Source of the DNA: UBA3263 sp964528425
GTDB taxonomy: Bacteria > Bacteroidota > Bacteroidia > Bacteroidales > Muribaculaceae
Reading direction: 5' to 3'
NCBI GenBank assembly: GCA_964528425.1
Contig: CAZGTD010000003.1
Coordinates: forward strand, 1 to 64,000
Length of the DNA: 64,000 nt
Part shown: positions 50,903-59,924 of the stretch, one piece after another
Layout: every line of letters starts with the position of its first letter
Numbering within the stretch: the first letter of the stretch is position 1
Program-made: the position numbers and the translations under genes
Notes under the pieces: generated by a model
Databases searched by the model: none
What the model was told of the DNA's origin: nothing
What the model saw: the letters and a program-made list of their open reading frames with translations, nothing else

Positions 50903-52621
50903 GATTGAAGCAACAGCCCCGGGAGGGGGAGGAGTCAGGAACTCTGCAATAAAGGCTCTACGGCCGGCATCGTTGGCCGATGAATTGTTTATTACGTCTT
51001 CTATGAAGATCTCGATAGCATTGCGGGTGTTGCCCTGAACATGCTGCAACATTGCCTGCAGGTAAGTATCGTTAAGATTATCCATAATAGACACTTCCGG
51101 GTCCTTTAGATACATTGCCGGATTTCCGGTTGCGAGGTACTCGATAGTAAATGAGAAACAATCGTGGATCAGAGCGTCGGAATGAGCGAAAAGGCCGGCG
51201 TAGCGCCCATTTTCATACTGGCTCCACGACGCGTCGGCCCACCGGCGATAATATTCATCGGTACGCTGCTCTCCCCAGATTTCATTTAGGCGCGATTTCA
51301 ACAACGGATGTGGCTTAAACGCCCACTGCACACGGTCTGAATATTTTTCGGCCAACTCCAACATCAAAGGGCCAAGAGTAAGAAAAGTTGACGAATTGGT
51401 CCAACCCTTGGGGTCGATGGAGAAATGTGGAGCGTAGATAATTCGCTTTTTACCTTCCGATGATTTCCATGGATCGGACAGCAGATCCCGTGAGACATTC
51501 ATTTCATCCATAACCGGCAAACCGGTAGCACGGCCGTTGTTGCGGCACAATGGATTCAGACCGGAATACAATTGCCGATTTCTTTCATTTTCATAGTAAA
51601 TCTGCCAGCAATTGCCGAGTAGAGGTGAGTTAGTAATCCAATTATTGGTGCAACTGCGCATGCCATAGCCGGCATAGCAAAAAAGAGCACCGATATTGTT
51701 ATAAAACTCATGGTTTTCAGTAACCACCTCATAATAAGGTTTCTGATAAAATATAACGTCGGGATGTAGAGCCTGACATATAGTCTTTTCCGCCGGAACT
51801 ATAGTAAAATCATAGCCCTTGCGCTTCAGATAATCAACAACCTCATCAACATTACAGCCCGGAGCCTCAACAACGGCAAGCTGCGGCTCAAAACGCGAAT
51901 CGGCCAGCATAGCCTTATAAAGTGTTTCGGTTTTCCATACTCCAAGGTCTGCAAGAACAAACGCGACCCTTTTGTGCTTCTTGAACTTCAACCTGTAGGC
52001 GATAATCGGCCGGATAACCGCGCGATAAAATGCCATTCTCCGGCGATGGCGAATCCCTTCGGGATGAGATTTGCGAAATTCCTGCTCTTTACAATGTGCC
52101 CTGAACCCCAACCCGGTCGGGAACCACAAGAACCGATCTTTGACGTGGCGGGAGAAATGCAGGCCATTAACTGCAAAAATACGCTTCCGGCTAATGGGAT
52201 ATGCCTTGCGTAATTTCATAAACTCCTCTTTCGTCAGCGAAAGAGCGGAAAAGGCACCCGCAAGATATATTTGGAGCGCCTTATAGTGCTTGATACCGCT
52301 GCGCTTAACTTCGTCAAACTCATTAAGCAATTGGTCAACTTCCGGTTGCGGGAATTCCAGGCGGCCGGCTACACTGCGAAGCGAGCGGGCCCTCAAAATA
52401 GCTTGGAAAGGCGATGGTGTGTCATTGCGCAGCAATGCTTCATTGACAAGGAATGAGTCGGTGCCGTGTGAAAGGCCATTTGAAAGAAAAGCACCGACCA
52501 TCGATTCCGTGCCTGATAAGGTTTCATGGCGTTGTCCCATGCACACTACATCTTCACCGCTTGCCGCAGTGCGCAATTGCTTATCTATTTCCGGATTAGA
52601 GCCAAGGTAAACGTAGTTCAC
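50885..52621 (-). CDS. TagF-like (CDP-glycerol glycerophosphotransferase-type) GT-B protein with novel N-terminus
   Basis: Protein of 578 residues. From about 220 the chain has the GT-B pattern of CDP-glycerol glycerophosphotransferase-like enzymes: FVLADLGVWKTETLYKAML, VIFYQKPYYEV, then KRIIYAPHFSID, WAFKPHPLLKSR and ALIHDCFSFTIEYL. These would transfer a glycerol-phosphate or sugar unit. The first roughly 200 residues do not resemble anything I know. The start is the GTG at 52621, which overlaps the upstream stop as GTGA; a GTG five codons earlier is possible. Last of eleven overlapping minus-strand genes. Confidence 0.8.
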   Translation of the reverse strand: MNYVYLGSNPEIDKQLRTAASGEDVVCMGQRHETLSGTESMVGAFLSNGLSHGTDSFLVNEALLRNDTPSPFQAILRARSLRSVAGRLEFPQPEVDQLLNEFDEVKRSGIKHYKALQIYLAGAFSALSLTKEEFMKLRKAYPISRKRIFAVNGLHFSRHVKDRFLWFPTGLGFRAHCKEQEFRKSHPEGIRHRRRMAFYRAVIRPIIAYRLKFKKHKRVAFVLADLGVWKTETLYKAMLADSRFEPQLAVVEAPGCNVDEVVDYLKRKGYDFTIVPAEKTICQALHPDVIFYQKPYYEVVTENHEFYNNIGALFCYAGYGMRSCTNNWITNSPLLGNCWQIYYENERNRQLYSGLNPLCRNNGRATGLPVMDEMNVSRDLLSDPWKSSEGKKRIIYAPHFSIDPKGWTNSSTFLTLGPLMLELAEKYSDRVQWAFKPHPLLKSRLNEIWGEQRTDEYYRRWADASWSQYENGRYAGLFAHSDALIHDCFSFTIEYLATGNPAMYLKDPEVSIMDNLNDTYLQAMLQHVQGNTRNAIEIFIEDVINNSSANDAGRRAFIAEFLTPPPPGAVASILEALA

Positions 52622-53721
52622 AGAATTTTCACCCACTTTTCAATAATATTATCCGGTTTTAAAGACTCAAGAAAAGGTTTGGCTGCTGCCACCATCTGTT
52701 TACGCAATTCAGGCGACGCCATAAGACGCGTCAGGGCACCGGCAAACGCCGGCAAATTGCCGGGCTGAATATCGATTCCGCGACCGTCGGCAAGAATTTC
52801 GCTGACCCCGGCCGAGCAGCCGAAAGCCACCGGCACTGCCCCTTGCTCCATTCCCTCTATCAACGCTGTCGGCCACCCTTCAAATTCAGACGTAAGGCAT
52901 ATGATTTGCGCCCCATCAAGATCGGGAGGAGACTGGAACCCGATGAAATCCACATCGCGGAGGTTCAATTTATTTGCCAATGCCTCAAGGTTGGCGCGTT
53001 CAGGTCCGTCGCCGATTATGCGCACTCTCCACCCCATTAGCCAGGGCTTGGCAATGGCAAGTATCTGCAGTAGATTGTCAACACGCTTATCACTGAAAGT
53101 CAGGCGCCCGACATAGGCAATTGTGTTTGTAGCTGACGATTCGTTTGTATTTTCAGGTGGGGCAGGATTATAGATTGCATGAATCTTCTGCCGGCTCTCA
53201 GGAAACTCATTGACCAATTGACGGCGATATGCCTCACACAAAACCACTATGGAATCCGCATCGCTAACTGTAGCTGCCATACGCTTGTGGAAACGTCTGC
53301 TGTAGACCTTAAACAGCCTTTCGCGCAATTGCTTGAATGGAGTCGTGGTTTTCATCAATACCTGGTAGTAAGGCACACTGTGTAAATGAAAAACCACCTT
53401 CCCTCCAGGCGCCAACGACTTTCGCAGCAATGGAATATCGCTGAAATCATCGCCTATCATCCACAAAGTGTCGGCCTGGACCGGCGCAATAGCTTCAGCA
53501 ACCTTCCGGGTAATTTCAGACCCAAAATGCGCTCCGACCAGCGGCAATGTAATAATTTCTTTATAAATTCCGAGCAGCTCCGCTTTTCTATTCTCCACCC
53601 ATCTCGGATCCGTGACCAAAACAAAGGAAAAGCCCTTTGGAGCAAGAAAAGTGGCTATTGCAGATGTAATCTTTTCTCCCCCTCCAAAAAAATTAGGCAG
53701 CAGAGCGATGACGGTTCTCAT
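52618..53721 (-). CDS. Glycosyltransferase family 4 (GT-B) protein
   Basis: Enzyme of 367 residues with a GT-4 C-terminal domain: YVGRLTFSDKRVDNLLQILA (about 207-226), GDGPERANLEALAN, and the EX7E pattern in SEFEGWPTALIEGMEQG (about 292-308). The N-terminal part starts IALLPNFFGGGEKITSAI, a donor-side GT-B motif with GGGE. It should transfer a sugar from a nucleotide donor to a growing lipid-linked glycan. Overlaps both neighbours by four bases. Confidence 0.92.
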   Translation of the reverse strand: MRTVIALLPNFFGGGEKITSAIATFLAPKGFSFVLVTDPRWVENRKAELLGIYKEIITLPLVGAHFGSEITRKVAEAIAPVQADTLWMIGDDFSDIPLLRKSLAPGGKVVFHLHSVPYYQVLMKTTTPFKQLRERLFKVYSRRFHKRMAATVSDADSIVVLCEAYRRQLVNEFPESRQKIHAIYNPAPPENTNESSATNTIAYVGRLTFSDKRVDNLLQILAIAKPWLMGWRVRIIGDGPERANLEALANKLNLRDVDFIGFQSPPDLDGAQIICLTSEFEGWPTALIEGMEQGAVPVAFGCSAGVSEILADGRGIDIQPGNLPAFAGALTRLMASPELRKQMVAAAKPFLESLKPDNIIEKWVKIL

Positions 53722-54782
53722 AAGTCGCTATAGTCGCTTTTATGAAAAATAAAATGATATGGCAGCAAAACCCTCGATGCCAGCCACGCCATCCTGCGGG
53801 AATTTGAATTAACATTGAGCCGCTCATTAACCAATAAGCGCTTGGAGCAACGGAAACGGCCGGTATACCCGTGATATTTACGCATCAATCCGTTGATGTT
53901 TCCAACGGGTTCGTTGAAAGCAATCGCATATTGGATAAGGTCAACGATTTCATGGCCCATTCCGAGCTTAAAATATTTTCTGACCGTAGGAGTTAGTCTT
54001 TCCCGATTATTTATAAACAGCTCACACTCAATTGAATTGAGTTTCTTAATCGCCTGCTGACGGCGGTGGATGTGGTCGGACGAGGTGTTATTTGTGGCGT
54101 TGTTGTCATGAACCTGATAAAGATACAGACAATCGTCAATCAGAGTTAGGCGCGGATTTGCCAGCAATGTTTGCCACATAAAGATTTTGTCTTCACCGAT
54201 ATGAAGGCCTTCGACAAAGCGCAATTTGTTATTTTCGAGGAAGGAGCGCCTGAACAGCGACGACCATACACTCCACAGACTTGGATATTCAAGCATGGCG
54301 TGAGTTTTTTCCAGAAACTCCTCTACTGTAGGAGAAAAGTAAGTCGGATTCTCGGGTGCACGCATTTGCGCCTTTTTGCATTGGCTCGTGTACTCCTGCG
54401 GAGTTACGCTCTTAAACAGAAAGCGCACAAGATCCGCCTGGGTACTTTCAGCGATATCCATTAGAACCTTCAAACTCCCCGGAAGCATCCAATCGTCGGC
54501 ATCAATGAAATAAATATAATTTCCACGCGCGCGCATCATGGCGGCATTACGGGCCGCACTGACTCCGCAGTTAAGTTGGTCGAGCAATATGATGTTTGCC
54601 GGCATGAGTTCCGCCCATTTGCGGGCGGTTTCGCGCGATGAGTCGGTAGAGCCATCGTTAACAAGCAGAATTTCCCATTCGCCTTGGGCAAAATCGTTAC
54701 ACTGAAACTCGGTCAGATTACGCAGTGTATTATCCAGATAATGCCCGGCGTTATAAAAAGGGAGGATAATGGATACTTTCAT
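53718..54782 (-). CDS. Glycosyltransferase family 2 (GT-A) protein
   Basis: GT-2 enzyme of 354 residues. It opens with SIILPFYNAGHYLDNTLRNL, then VNDGSTDSS (about 41-49) and the DXD-type motif FIDADDW (about 92-98), with acceptor-side WQTLLANPRLTLIDDCLYLY. No membrane helix is visible. The donor sugar is unknown. The start and stop overlap the flanking GT-4 genes by ATGA, so the three transferases are translationally coupled. Confidence 0.92.
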   Translation of the reverse strand: MKVSIILPFYNAGHYLDNTLRNLTEFQCNDFAQGEWEILLVNDGSTDSSRETARKWAELMPANIILLDQLNCGVSAARNAAMMRARGNYIYFIDADDWMLPGSLKVLMDIAESTQADLVRFLFKSVTPQEYTSQCKKAQMRAPENPTYFSPTVEEFLEKTHAMLEYPSLWSVWSSLFRRSFLENNKLRFVEGLHIGEDKIFMWQTLLANPRLTLIDDCLYLYQVHDNNATNNTSSDHIHRRQQAIKKLNSIECELFINNRERLTPTVRKYFKLGMGHEIVDLIQYAIAFNEPVGNINGLMRKYHGYTGRFRCSKRLLVNERLNVNSNSRRMAWLASRVLLPYHFIFHKSDYSDL

Positions 54783-55978
54783 AGCAAAAGAGTTCGGAAT
54801 TCATCAACGGCCTTTTCTACAGTGAATTGACGCAGAAAATCAATAGTTTCAGGAGTCTGCAATACGCGCTGACGCTCATGAAGGTTAGTTATAGCGTCTG
54901 AAATCCCTTTACCCAAACGGTCATAACTGCCGGGCTTCACCAGCACCCCGCGATTATTGCCTAAGAGTTCACCGACGCCGCTTGAACAGTTAAATGCAAC
55001 CGGCACTACCCCCGAGGCCATCGCTTCAATTAGTACCAAACCCCACCCTTCAATATTAGAAGGGAGGCAAAGCACTGATGCCGTAGAGTAATGTTCGGTT
55101 AAATCAGATGAGTAAGGGTAGAACTTTACCCGCGGAATATCCAATACAGAAACCAAATATTCCAGATAACCGGCATCGGGTCCGCTGCCGACGATTTTTA
55201 AGGTCCAATCGGGATGATGGTGGGCTATACGCTTCCATGCCCTCAAAAGATTGTCAACTCCTTTTTCCACACATTGCAACCTGCCGACATATAAAATTTC
55301 TTTGTTTCTATCTGATTTTTGCAGCGAAAGAAATTGCGTGGGGTCAAATGGATTATAGATTGCTTTGAATTTTGAATTCTCGGACTTTACCCCGGTCATC
55401 TTGGCGGTTTGGGCAACATAGCCCTGCGTCAACACAACAAAGTGGTTTACATTATCATAAATCTTACGCAATTTCCTGCCGAAACGACGGGTATAAACTT
55501 TTAGCCACCGTTCTTTTAAATATTTCAGCAAGTACCACTTAATATATCGTTTAATAGGGCCCAGATTCAATGCGAACTGTCGGGAGCCAAGCAATCTGAC
55601 AATTGGTTCCCATTGAGGAGTTGAATGCAGGTGAAAAATAATGTTCCTATCAGGCAGCTCCTTCCGAAAACGCTCAGCATTCTCGGGGGTGGAAGCAACG
55701 TAAACGATATTTGCGGCATCGGAACTGCGCATATATTCAAGAATAGCATTTTCGACCTCAGGCCGACGCAAGTCAGTTCCCACATTCAGTTCCGTCAGTT
55801 GCAGATGCGATTCACGCGCCTGCTCAACGGAATAATCATTCGTTTTTAAGGTAAGTAACTCAACCTTATAACCATAGCGTTCTACAAGGCTGCCGAAAAT
55901 ACTATTGGTAACCTTTTCTGCTCCACCGCCAACATAACTTGGTATAAATACTAAGATTGACTTTTTGTTTAAGGTCAT
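54779..55978 (-). CDS. Glycosyltransferase family 4 (GT-B) protein
   Basis: Enzyme of 399 residues. N-terminal FIPSYVGGGAEKVTNSIF (about 10-27) and C-terminal LYVGRLQCVEKGVDNLLRAW, VGSGPDAGYLEYL and SNIEGWGLVLIEAMASGVVPVA (EX7E) match GT-4 transferases. It resembles the other GT-4 in the block but is not identical, so they probably add different sugars. Start 55978 is chosen because this ATG overlaps the queE stop (ATGA); a start 15 codons earlier would lie inside queE. First of the four glycan genes. Confidence 0.92.
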   Translation of the reverse strand: MTLNKKSILVFIPSYVGGGAEKVTNSIFGSLVERYGYKVELLTLKTNDYSVEQARESHLQLTELNVGTDLRRPEVENAILEYMRSSDAANIVYVASTPENAERFRKELPDRNIIFHLHSTPQWEPIVRLLGSRQFALNLGPIKRYIKWYLLKYLKERWLKVYTRRFGRKLRKIYDNVNHFVVLTQGYVAQTAKMTGVKSENSKFKAIYNPFDPTQFLSLQKSDRNKEILYVGRLQCVEKGVDNLLRAWKRIAHHHPDWTLKIVGSGPDAGYLEYLVSVLDIPRVKFYPYSSDLTEHYSTASVLCLPSNIEGWGLVLIEAMASGVVPVAFNCSSGVGELLGNNRGVLVKPGSYDRLGKGISDAITNLHERQRVLQTPETIDFLRQFTVEKAVDEFRTLLL

Positions 55979-56523
55979 GGAATTTGAATGAGTTTGTGGG
56001 TTTGCAGGGAGAGGCGCCAGCACGGGTGGGCCTTGACCCAGTCAACGCAGTCGGCAGTGTTGGAGCAGCTGAGCGGCTGCAGGCAATAGTCGGAGGCCGG
56101 AGGAAGTTGCGCGGCAATGGCTTCGGGATCGGTTTGGGGAGTGAGCAAGACCTTGAGTTCGTCGATGCGCTGAATACCGTAGGGGGGCGTTTTGGGCGAG
56201 CATGTTACCCAGTCTACCGAATCGGGCACCGGCAGGGAGCCGTTGGTTTCAATGTGGACGCGGCGACCGGTTGCCTTGACGGCACACACCAGCGAGTCGG
56301 TGAGCTGCATGGCAGGCTCGCCACCGGTAAAAATAACGATTTCGCCCGGAAATTTTTCTATCTCGCCAAGAATTTCCTGCTCCGACATCTCTACGAAGCG
56401 TGAAAAATCTGTATCGCAGAAAGGGCACGCACGATTACAGCCGCTCAGGCGCACAAAAACCGCCGGACGCCCGGCATGTACACCCTCTCCTTGAAGCGAA
56501 TAGAATATTTCGTTTACGCGCAT
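55975..56523 (-). CDS. queE: 7-carboxy-7-deazaguanine synthase QueE
   Basis: Radical-SAM enzyme of 182 residues. The cluster-binding cysteines are in SGCNRACPFCD (about 28-38), an altered CX3CX2C spacing, with IVIFTGGEPAMQL as the SAM-contact region. It converts 6-carboxytetrahydropterin to CDG in queuosine biosynthesis. It is short relative to the usual 210-230 residues, as in several Bacteroidales. queD lies directly before it with a one-base overlap, and a glycosyltransferase starts within its stop codon. Confidence 0.94.
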   Translation of the reverse strand: MRVNEIFYSLQGEGVHAGRPAVFVRLSGCNRACPFCDTDFSRFVEMSEQEILGEIEKFPGEIVIFTGGEPAMQLTDSLVCAVKATGRRVHIETNGSLPVPDSVDWVTCSPKTPPYGIQRIDELKVLLTPQTDPEAIAAQLPPASDYCLQPLSCSNTADCVDWVKAHPCWRLSLQTHKLIQIP

Positions 56524-56855
56524 CAGTCCTTTATATATGTTGCCGTGTTACCCTCCGACTCCTGCACGTCGACACGCACCGCCGTAGGAATCTGGTCGCA
56601 GATCCAGCGGGCAATGTTTTCGGCCGTCGGATTGAATGGCAGAATTTCATTGAGATTGGCGTGGTCAAGACGCGACAGAATGCGCTCCTTGATATGGGTG
56701 AAATCCTCAACCATGCCGTTGGCATTGAGTTGAGAAGATTCACAAGTAACGGTAACTATCCAGTTATGGCCATGGAGCTGGGTGCATTTGCTGGAGTAGT
56801 CGAGGGTCAGCGAATGTGATGCTGAAATTTCTAATCTTTTGGTGACTCTATACAT
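56523..56855 (-). CDS. queD: 6-carboxytetrahydropterin synthase QueD
   Basis: T-fold enzyme of 110 residues making CPH4 from dihydroneopterin triphosphate, the first dedicated step to queuosine. Zinc-binding His residues appear in ISASHSLTLD and QLHGHNW, and the catalytic Cys in YSSKCTQ. The later MVEDFTHIKE and LDHANLN motifs are also present. It overlaps the CCA enzyme gene upstream by 25 bases and queE downstream by one. Confidence 0.95.
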   Translation of the reverse strand: MYRVTKRLEISASHSLTLDYSSKCTQLHGHNWIVTVTCESSQLNANGMVEDFTHIKERILSRLDHANLNEILPFNPTAENIARWICDQIPTAVRVDVQESEGNTATYIKD

Positions 56856-58279
56856 AGTTCGGGGAGATCTTTAACTTTATGTAAACCGATTTCGACCGCG
56901 AGCGGAAGCATATATTCGTATGCTGCCCGGCGGTCGTTAGGGATTTTACCGTCGAGAATAGCCTCTTTAATTGCTTCTTTGAGCACTTTTATCGGCTGCG
57001 ACGGTGGAATTTGGAATATCTCCATTATATCGTTGCCTGTAATAGGCGGCTGGAAGTTGCGAATACGATCACGTTCCTCAAGTTCAACGAGCTTGCGGCG
57101 TACAAGGGCGAAGTTGTCGAGACAACGCTTCAGCTTTTCAGGGCGCCCGGTAGTTATGTCGGCTTCGCAAAGGGTCATCAGCGAATCAATATAATCACCT
57201 GCATCAAAGAGCAAACGGCGCACGGCGCTGTCGGTAACAATTTCTTCGCTGAGAACTATGGGGCGCATGTGGAGTTCAACCATAGTCTGCACAAATTTCA
57301 TCGGTTCGCCCAACGGGAGGCGCAAATCGCGGAAAATTGCAGGCACCATTTTAGCCCCTACGAAATTATGGTTATGGAAAGTCCAGCCAATTTTCGGATC
57401 CCAGCGTTTTGTGCGGGGCTTGGCAATATCGTGGAGAAGGGCCGCCCAACGAAGCCAGAGATCATCGGATTTTTCGGCCACTTTGTCGAGAACCTTCATC
57501 GTGTGGTCGAAATTATCCTTATGGGCACGCCCGTTAACAACATCAACTTTCTGCAACTCCTCGAGTTCCGGAAGAATATAATGGAGCAACCCGGTTTCGA
57601 GCAGCAGACGCCAGCCGATCGAAGGCTTCGGTGCCTTCATTATCTTATTAAGCTCGTCGGCTATGCGTTCGCGCGAAATGATTTCCAGTCGCGATGAGTT
57701 GCGACAGATTCCCTCATAAGTGGCTGAATTTATTGCAAAACGCAGTTGAGTTGCAAAACGAACCGCACGCATCATCCGCAGCGGGTCGTCGCTGAACGTA
57801 ACGTCGGGGTCGAGCGGCGTGCGGAGCACTTTGCGCTCCATGTCGGCCAAGCCGTCGTAAAGGTCCACGATTTCGCCGAAGCGCCCGTCATTAACACACA
57901 GGGCGAGCGCATTAACAGTGAAATCGCGCCGCGAAATATCGTCTGTCAGAGTTCCGTCTTCAACCACCGGCTTGCGCGAATCATGGGAGTAGCTTTCCTT
58001 ACGGGCACCAACGAATTCGAGCTCGAGGTCACGCAAGGTAACGCGCGCCGTGCCGAAGTTTTTAAACACACTTAAATGCGCTCCTTTCCCGAGCTCTTTG
58101 GCAACCGCACGCGCCAATTCTATGCCCGAACCGACCGTAACGAAGTCGATATCCTTGCTGTGGCGCTGCAACAGACAGTCGCGCACATAGCCTCCAACGG
58201 CATAGGCCTCAAGTCCGAGCCGGTCGGCGGAGGCACCGACAAGACGCAGGGTGTTTATATCTTTTTCGGGAATTGTCAT
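56831..58279 (-). CDS. CCA tRNA nucleotidyltransferase with HD domain
   Basis: Enzyme of 482 residues. The head domain has AVGGYVRDCLLQRHSKDIDFV (about 23-43) and a downstream RRDFTVNALAL motif; an HD domain follows with LLHDIAKPRTKRW (about 279-291) and HNHNFVGAKM. It adds or repairs the 3' CCA of tRNAs; the HD part may give phosphodiesterase activity. I choose 58279 because this ATG overlaps the upstream stop as ATGA and gives the natural N-terminus; 13 further upstream codons would lie in the peptidase gene. Confidence 0.94.
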   Translation of the reverse strand: MTIPEKDINTLRLVGASADRLGLEAYAVGGYVRDCLLQRHSKDIDFVTVGSGIELARAVAKELGKGAHLSVFKNFGTARVTLRDLELEFVGARKESYSHDSRKPVVEDGTLTDDISRRDFTVNALALCVNDGRFGEIVDLYDGLADMERKVLRTPLDPDVTFSDDPLRMMRAVRFATQLRFAINSATYEGICRNSSRLEIISRERIADELNKIMKAPKPSIGWRLLLETGLLHYILPELEELQKVDVVNGRAHKDNFDHTMKVLDKVAEKSDDLWLRWAALLHDIAKPRTKRWDPKIGWTFHNHNFVGAKMVPAIFRDLRLPLGEPMKFVQTMVELHMRPIVLSEEIVTDSAVRRLLFDAGDYIDSLMTLCEADITTGRPEKLKRCLDNFALVRRKLVELEERDRIRNFQPPITGNDIMEIFQIPPSQPIKVLKEAIKEAILDGKIPNDRRAAYEYMLPLAVEIGLHKVKDLPELCIESPKD

Positions 58280-59439
58280 AGAAGCGGAGTAATTTCTTCG
58301 GGAGCAAGGGTCAGACACCGCATGCCGTCGGCGGTAACCACATAGGTATTTTCAATTCCTATAGCTCCGAAACCGGGTATCACGAATTTCGGCTCGATGG
58401 CGATAACATTTCCCTCAGTCATAACAGCTTTTGAGCGTGGCGCCAGAACCGGAGCCTCGTTAACGGTTATGCCTATGCCGTGGCCAACGAAGCCGGCATG
58501 CTGACGATGGCCCATGAAATAGGCTTCGAGCTTATACTCCCGGGCAATTTCCAGAGCCATTTCATAGAGGGCCTTTGCTTCTACGCCGGGCTTACCTGCG
58601 GCGGCTAAAGTACGGCAGATTTCGGCCGAACATTGCCAGGCGGCAATCACTTTCGGGTTCAGTTCTTCGGCCGACTGAGCGTTGCAATACATGCGGGTCA
58701 TATCGGTCATATATCCATTGAAGCACCCGTTCATATCAACCATTACAACAGCACCCGGCTTAATTTCTTCGCCGGATGCGCCGACGGGTAATGCCGGTGA
58801 AATGCCGTGGCCTCCCATTGCAAAATCGTAGGGCGACGGAGAATCGGCGTTTTCTCCGGTCAACACGGAGCCCATGTGCAGCTCCATGGGGCCGTTGACC
58901 CGGAAAATGCCCAGGCAACCCTGAATGCGCAACTGATATTCGATAGTTGCCTGAAGTTCAATATCGGTCATTCCCTGGCGAAACAACCTGGGAATGCGCT
59001 GATAAACCGCCGATTGCTTAACACCATCCTCTTCAAGCAGGCTCACCTCAAACGGTGTTTTAACTGACCGCGCATCCATAATTACAGCCGAAGCATTAAA
59101 GAGCTCACGCGCATCAAGGCCTTTTTGAAGGCGCATTACATCGGCCGCCGGCATTGAGCCGAGCTCAAGCCCCAGAGTGTCGAAGCCGGACGGAAAGTCG
59201 CGCGCAATATCTTCGGGCTTGCGGATATAAACAACGTTTTCGCCGTCAAGCTCAAGAGGGCGTTTAATATAGTAGCGCGGCGCACAATCAGGCCGAACCA
59301 GCATATAGCCGGCAAAAATGCGCCCCGTCAGATAAAACAGGTTAGCCGGGTCGGCAAATAGCATCGGGGCCGCAGAGTTCAGTTTTGCCAGGCGCAGCTG
59401 CTGTTCGCCGGGCGGAAGAAGATTTATCGACGAGTTCAT
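58276..59439 (-). CDS. M24-family metallopeptidase (Xaa-Pro aminopeptidase-like)
   Basis: Protein of 387 residues with a creatinase N-terminal domain and a pita-bread M24 domain. Metal-binding positions are seen in VMVDMNGCFNGYMTDMTR (two Asp), FVGHGIGITVNE (His), IAIEPKF (Glu) and GIENTYVV (Glu). It should release N-terminal residues before proline or act on related substrates, in the cytoplasm. It starts inside the gldH stop (ATGA) and overlaps the CCA enzyme likewise. Confidence 0.92.
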   Translation of the reverse strand: MNSSINLLPPGEQQLRLAKLNSAAPMLFADPANLFYLTGRIFAGYMLVRPDCAPRYYIKRPLELDGENVVYIRKPEDIARDFPSGFDTLGLELGSMPAADVMRLQKGLDARELFNASAVIMDARSVKTPFEVSLLEEDGVKQSAVYQRIPRLFRQGMTDIELQATIEYQLRIQGCLGIFRVNGPMELHMGSVLTGENADSPSPYDFAMGGHGISPALPVGASGEEIKPGAVVMVDMNGCFNGYMTDMTRMYCNAQSAEELNPKVIAAWQCSAEICRTLAAAGKPGVEAKALYEMALEIAREYKLEAYFMGHRQHAGFVGHGIGITVNEAPVLAPRSKAVMTEGNVIAIEPKFVIPGFGAIGIENTYVVTADGMRCLTLAPEEITPLL

Positions 59440-59924
59440 TTCGATTCAAACGGTTGAAAAATAAATCCGACTTTTTCAAGTCCCTCCAATCGGTCCGGGC
59501 GCATGATATGGCGCAAGCGCAAGGGGGAGCCGTCGGTAACCGTAAAGTCGGCATAAACGGTATCTAACTTCTCGATCGTTGCTCCGGTCCCCCGGCCCAG
59601 CCAGTTACCGTAAATGTCGGCCAAAGTTATGCAAAAGGTATCGGTTACTACCTCTATGCCTTCGCCCGCAGGCTGCTGGCTCTGAATTTCCACCCAGAGG
59701 TTTGAGAAAGGATATTCATTTGTATGGCGCACCAACAGGGCAAGCTGGCCCTGCGCAATCGAATCTTCGATGTCGGGCATATAAACGTAGCTCTCGCCGT
59801 AGGCCCAGCCGGCGGCGGGATCTATCGACGAGAAACAGCTATAGCTGTTGGGAGAGTAGCTACACGAAGCCAAGGCTGCCGCTGCGAGCGCCCCGGCAAG
59901 TTTCAGCCTATTGTTTCGGCTCAT
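59436..59924 (-). CDS. gldH: GldH-like gliding-motility lipoprotein
   Basis: Lipoprotein of 162 residues with lipobox ALASCSYSP (Cys at about 21) and a beta-rich body (DIEDSIAQGQLALLVRHTNEYPF, LWVEIQSQQ, TFCITLADIYGNWLGRG). The GldH family is needed for gliding in Flavobacterium, but it also occurs in non-gliding Bacteroidales where its job is unclear. The same reading frame is open upstream for another 119 codons, inside the PSP1 gene in a different frame; the ATG at 59924 begins the signal peptide and is the natural start. Overlaps neighbours by 17 and 4 bases. Confidence 0.85.
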   Translation of the reverse strand: MSRNNRLKLAGALAAAALASCSYSPNSYSCFSSIDPAAGWAYGESYVYMPDIEDSIAQGQLALLVRHTNEYPFSNLWVEIQSQQPAGEGIEVVTDTFCITLADIYGNWLGRGTGATIEKLDTVYADFTVTDGSPLRLRHIMRPDRLEGLEKVGFIFQPFESK

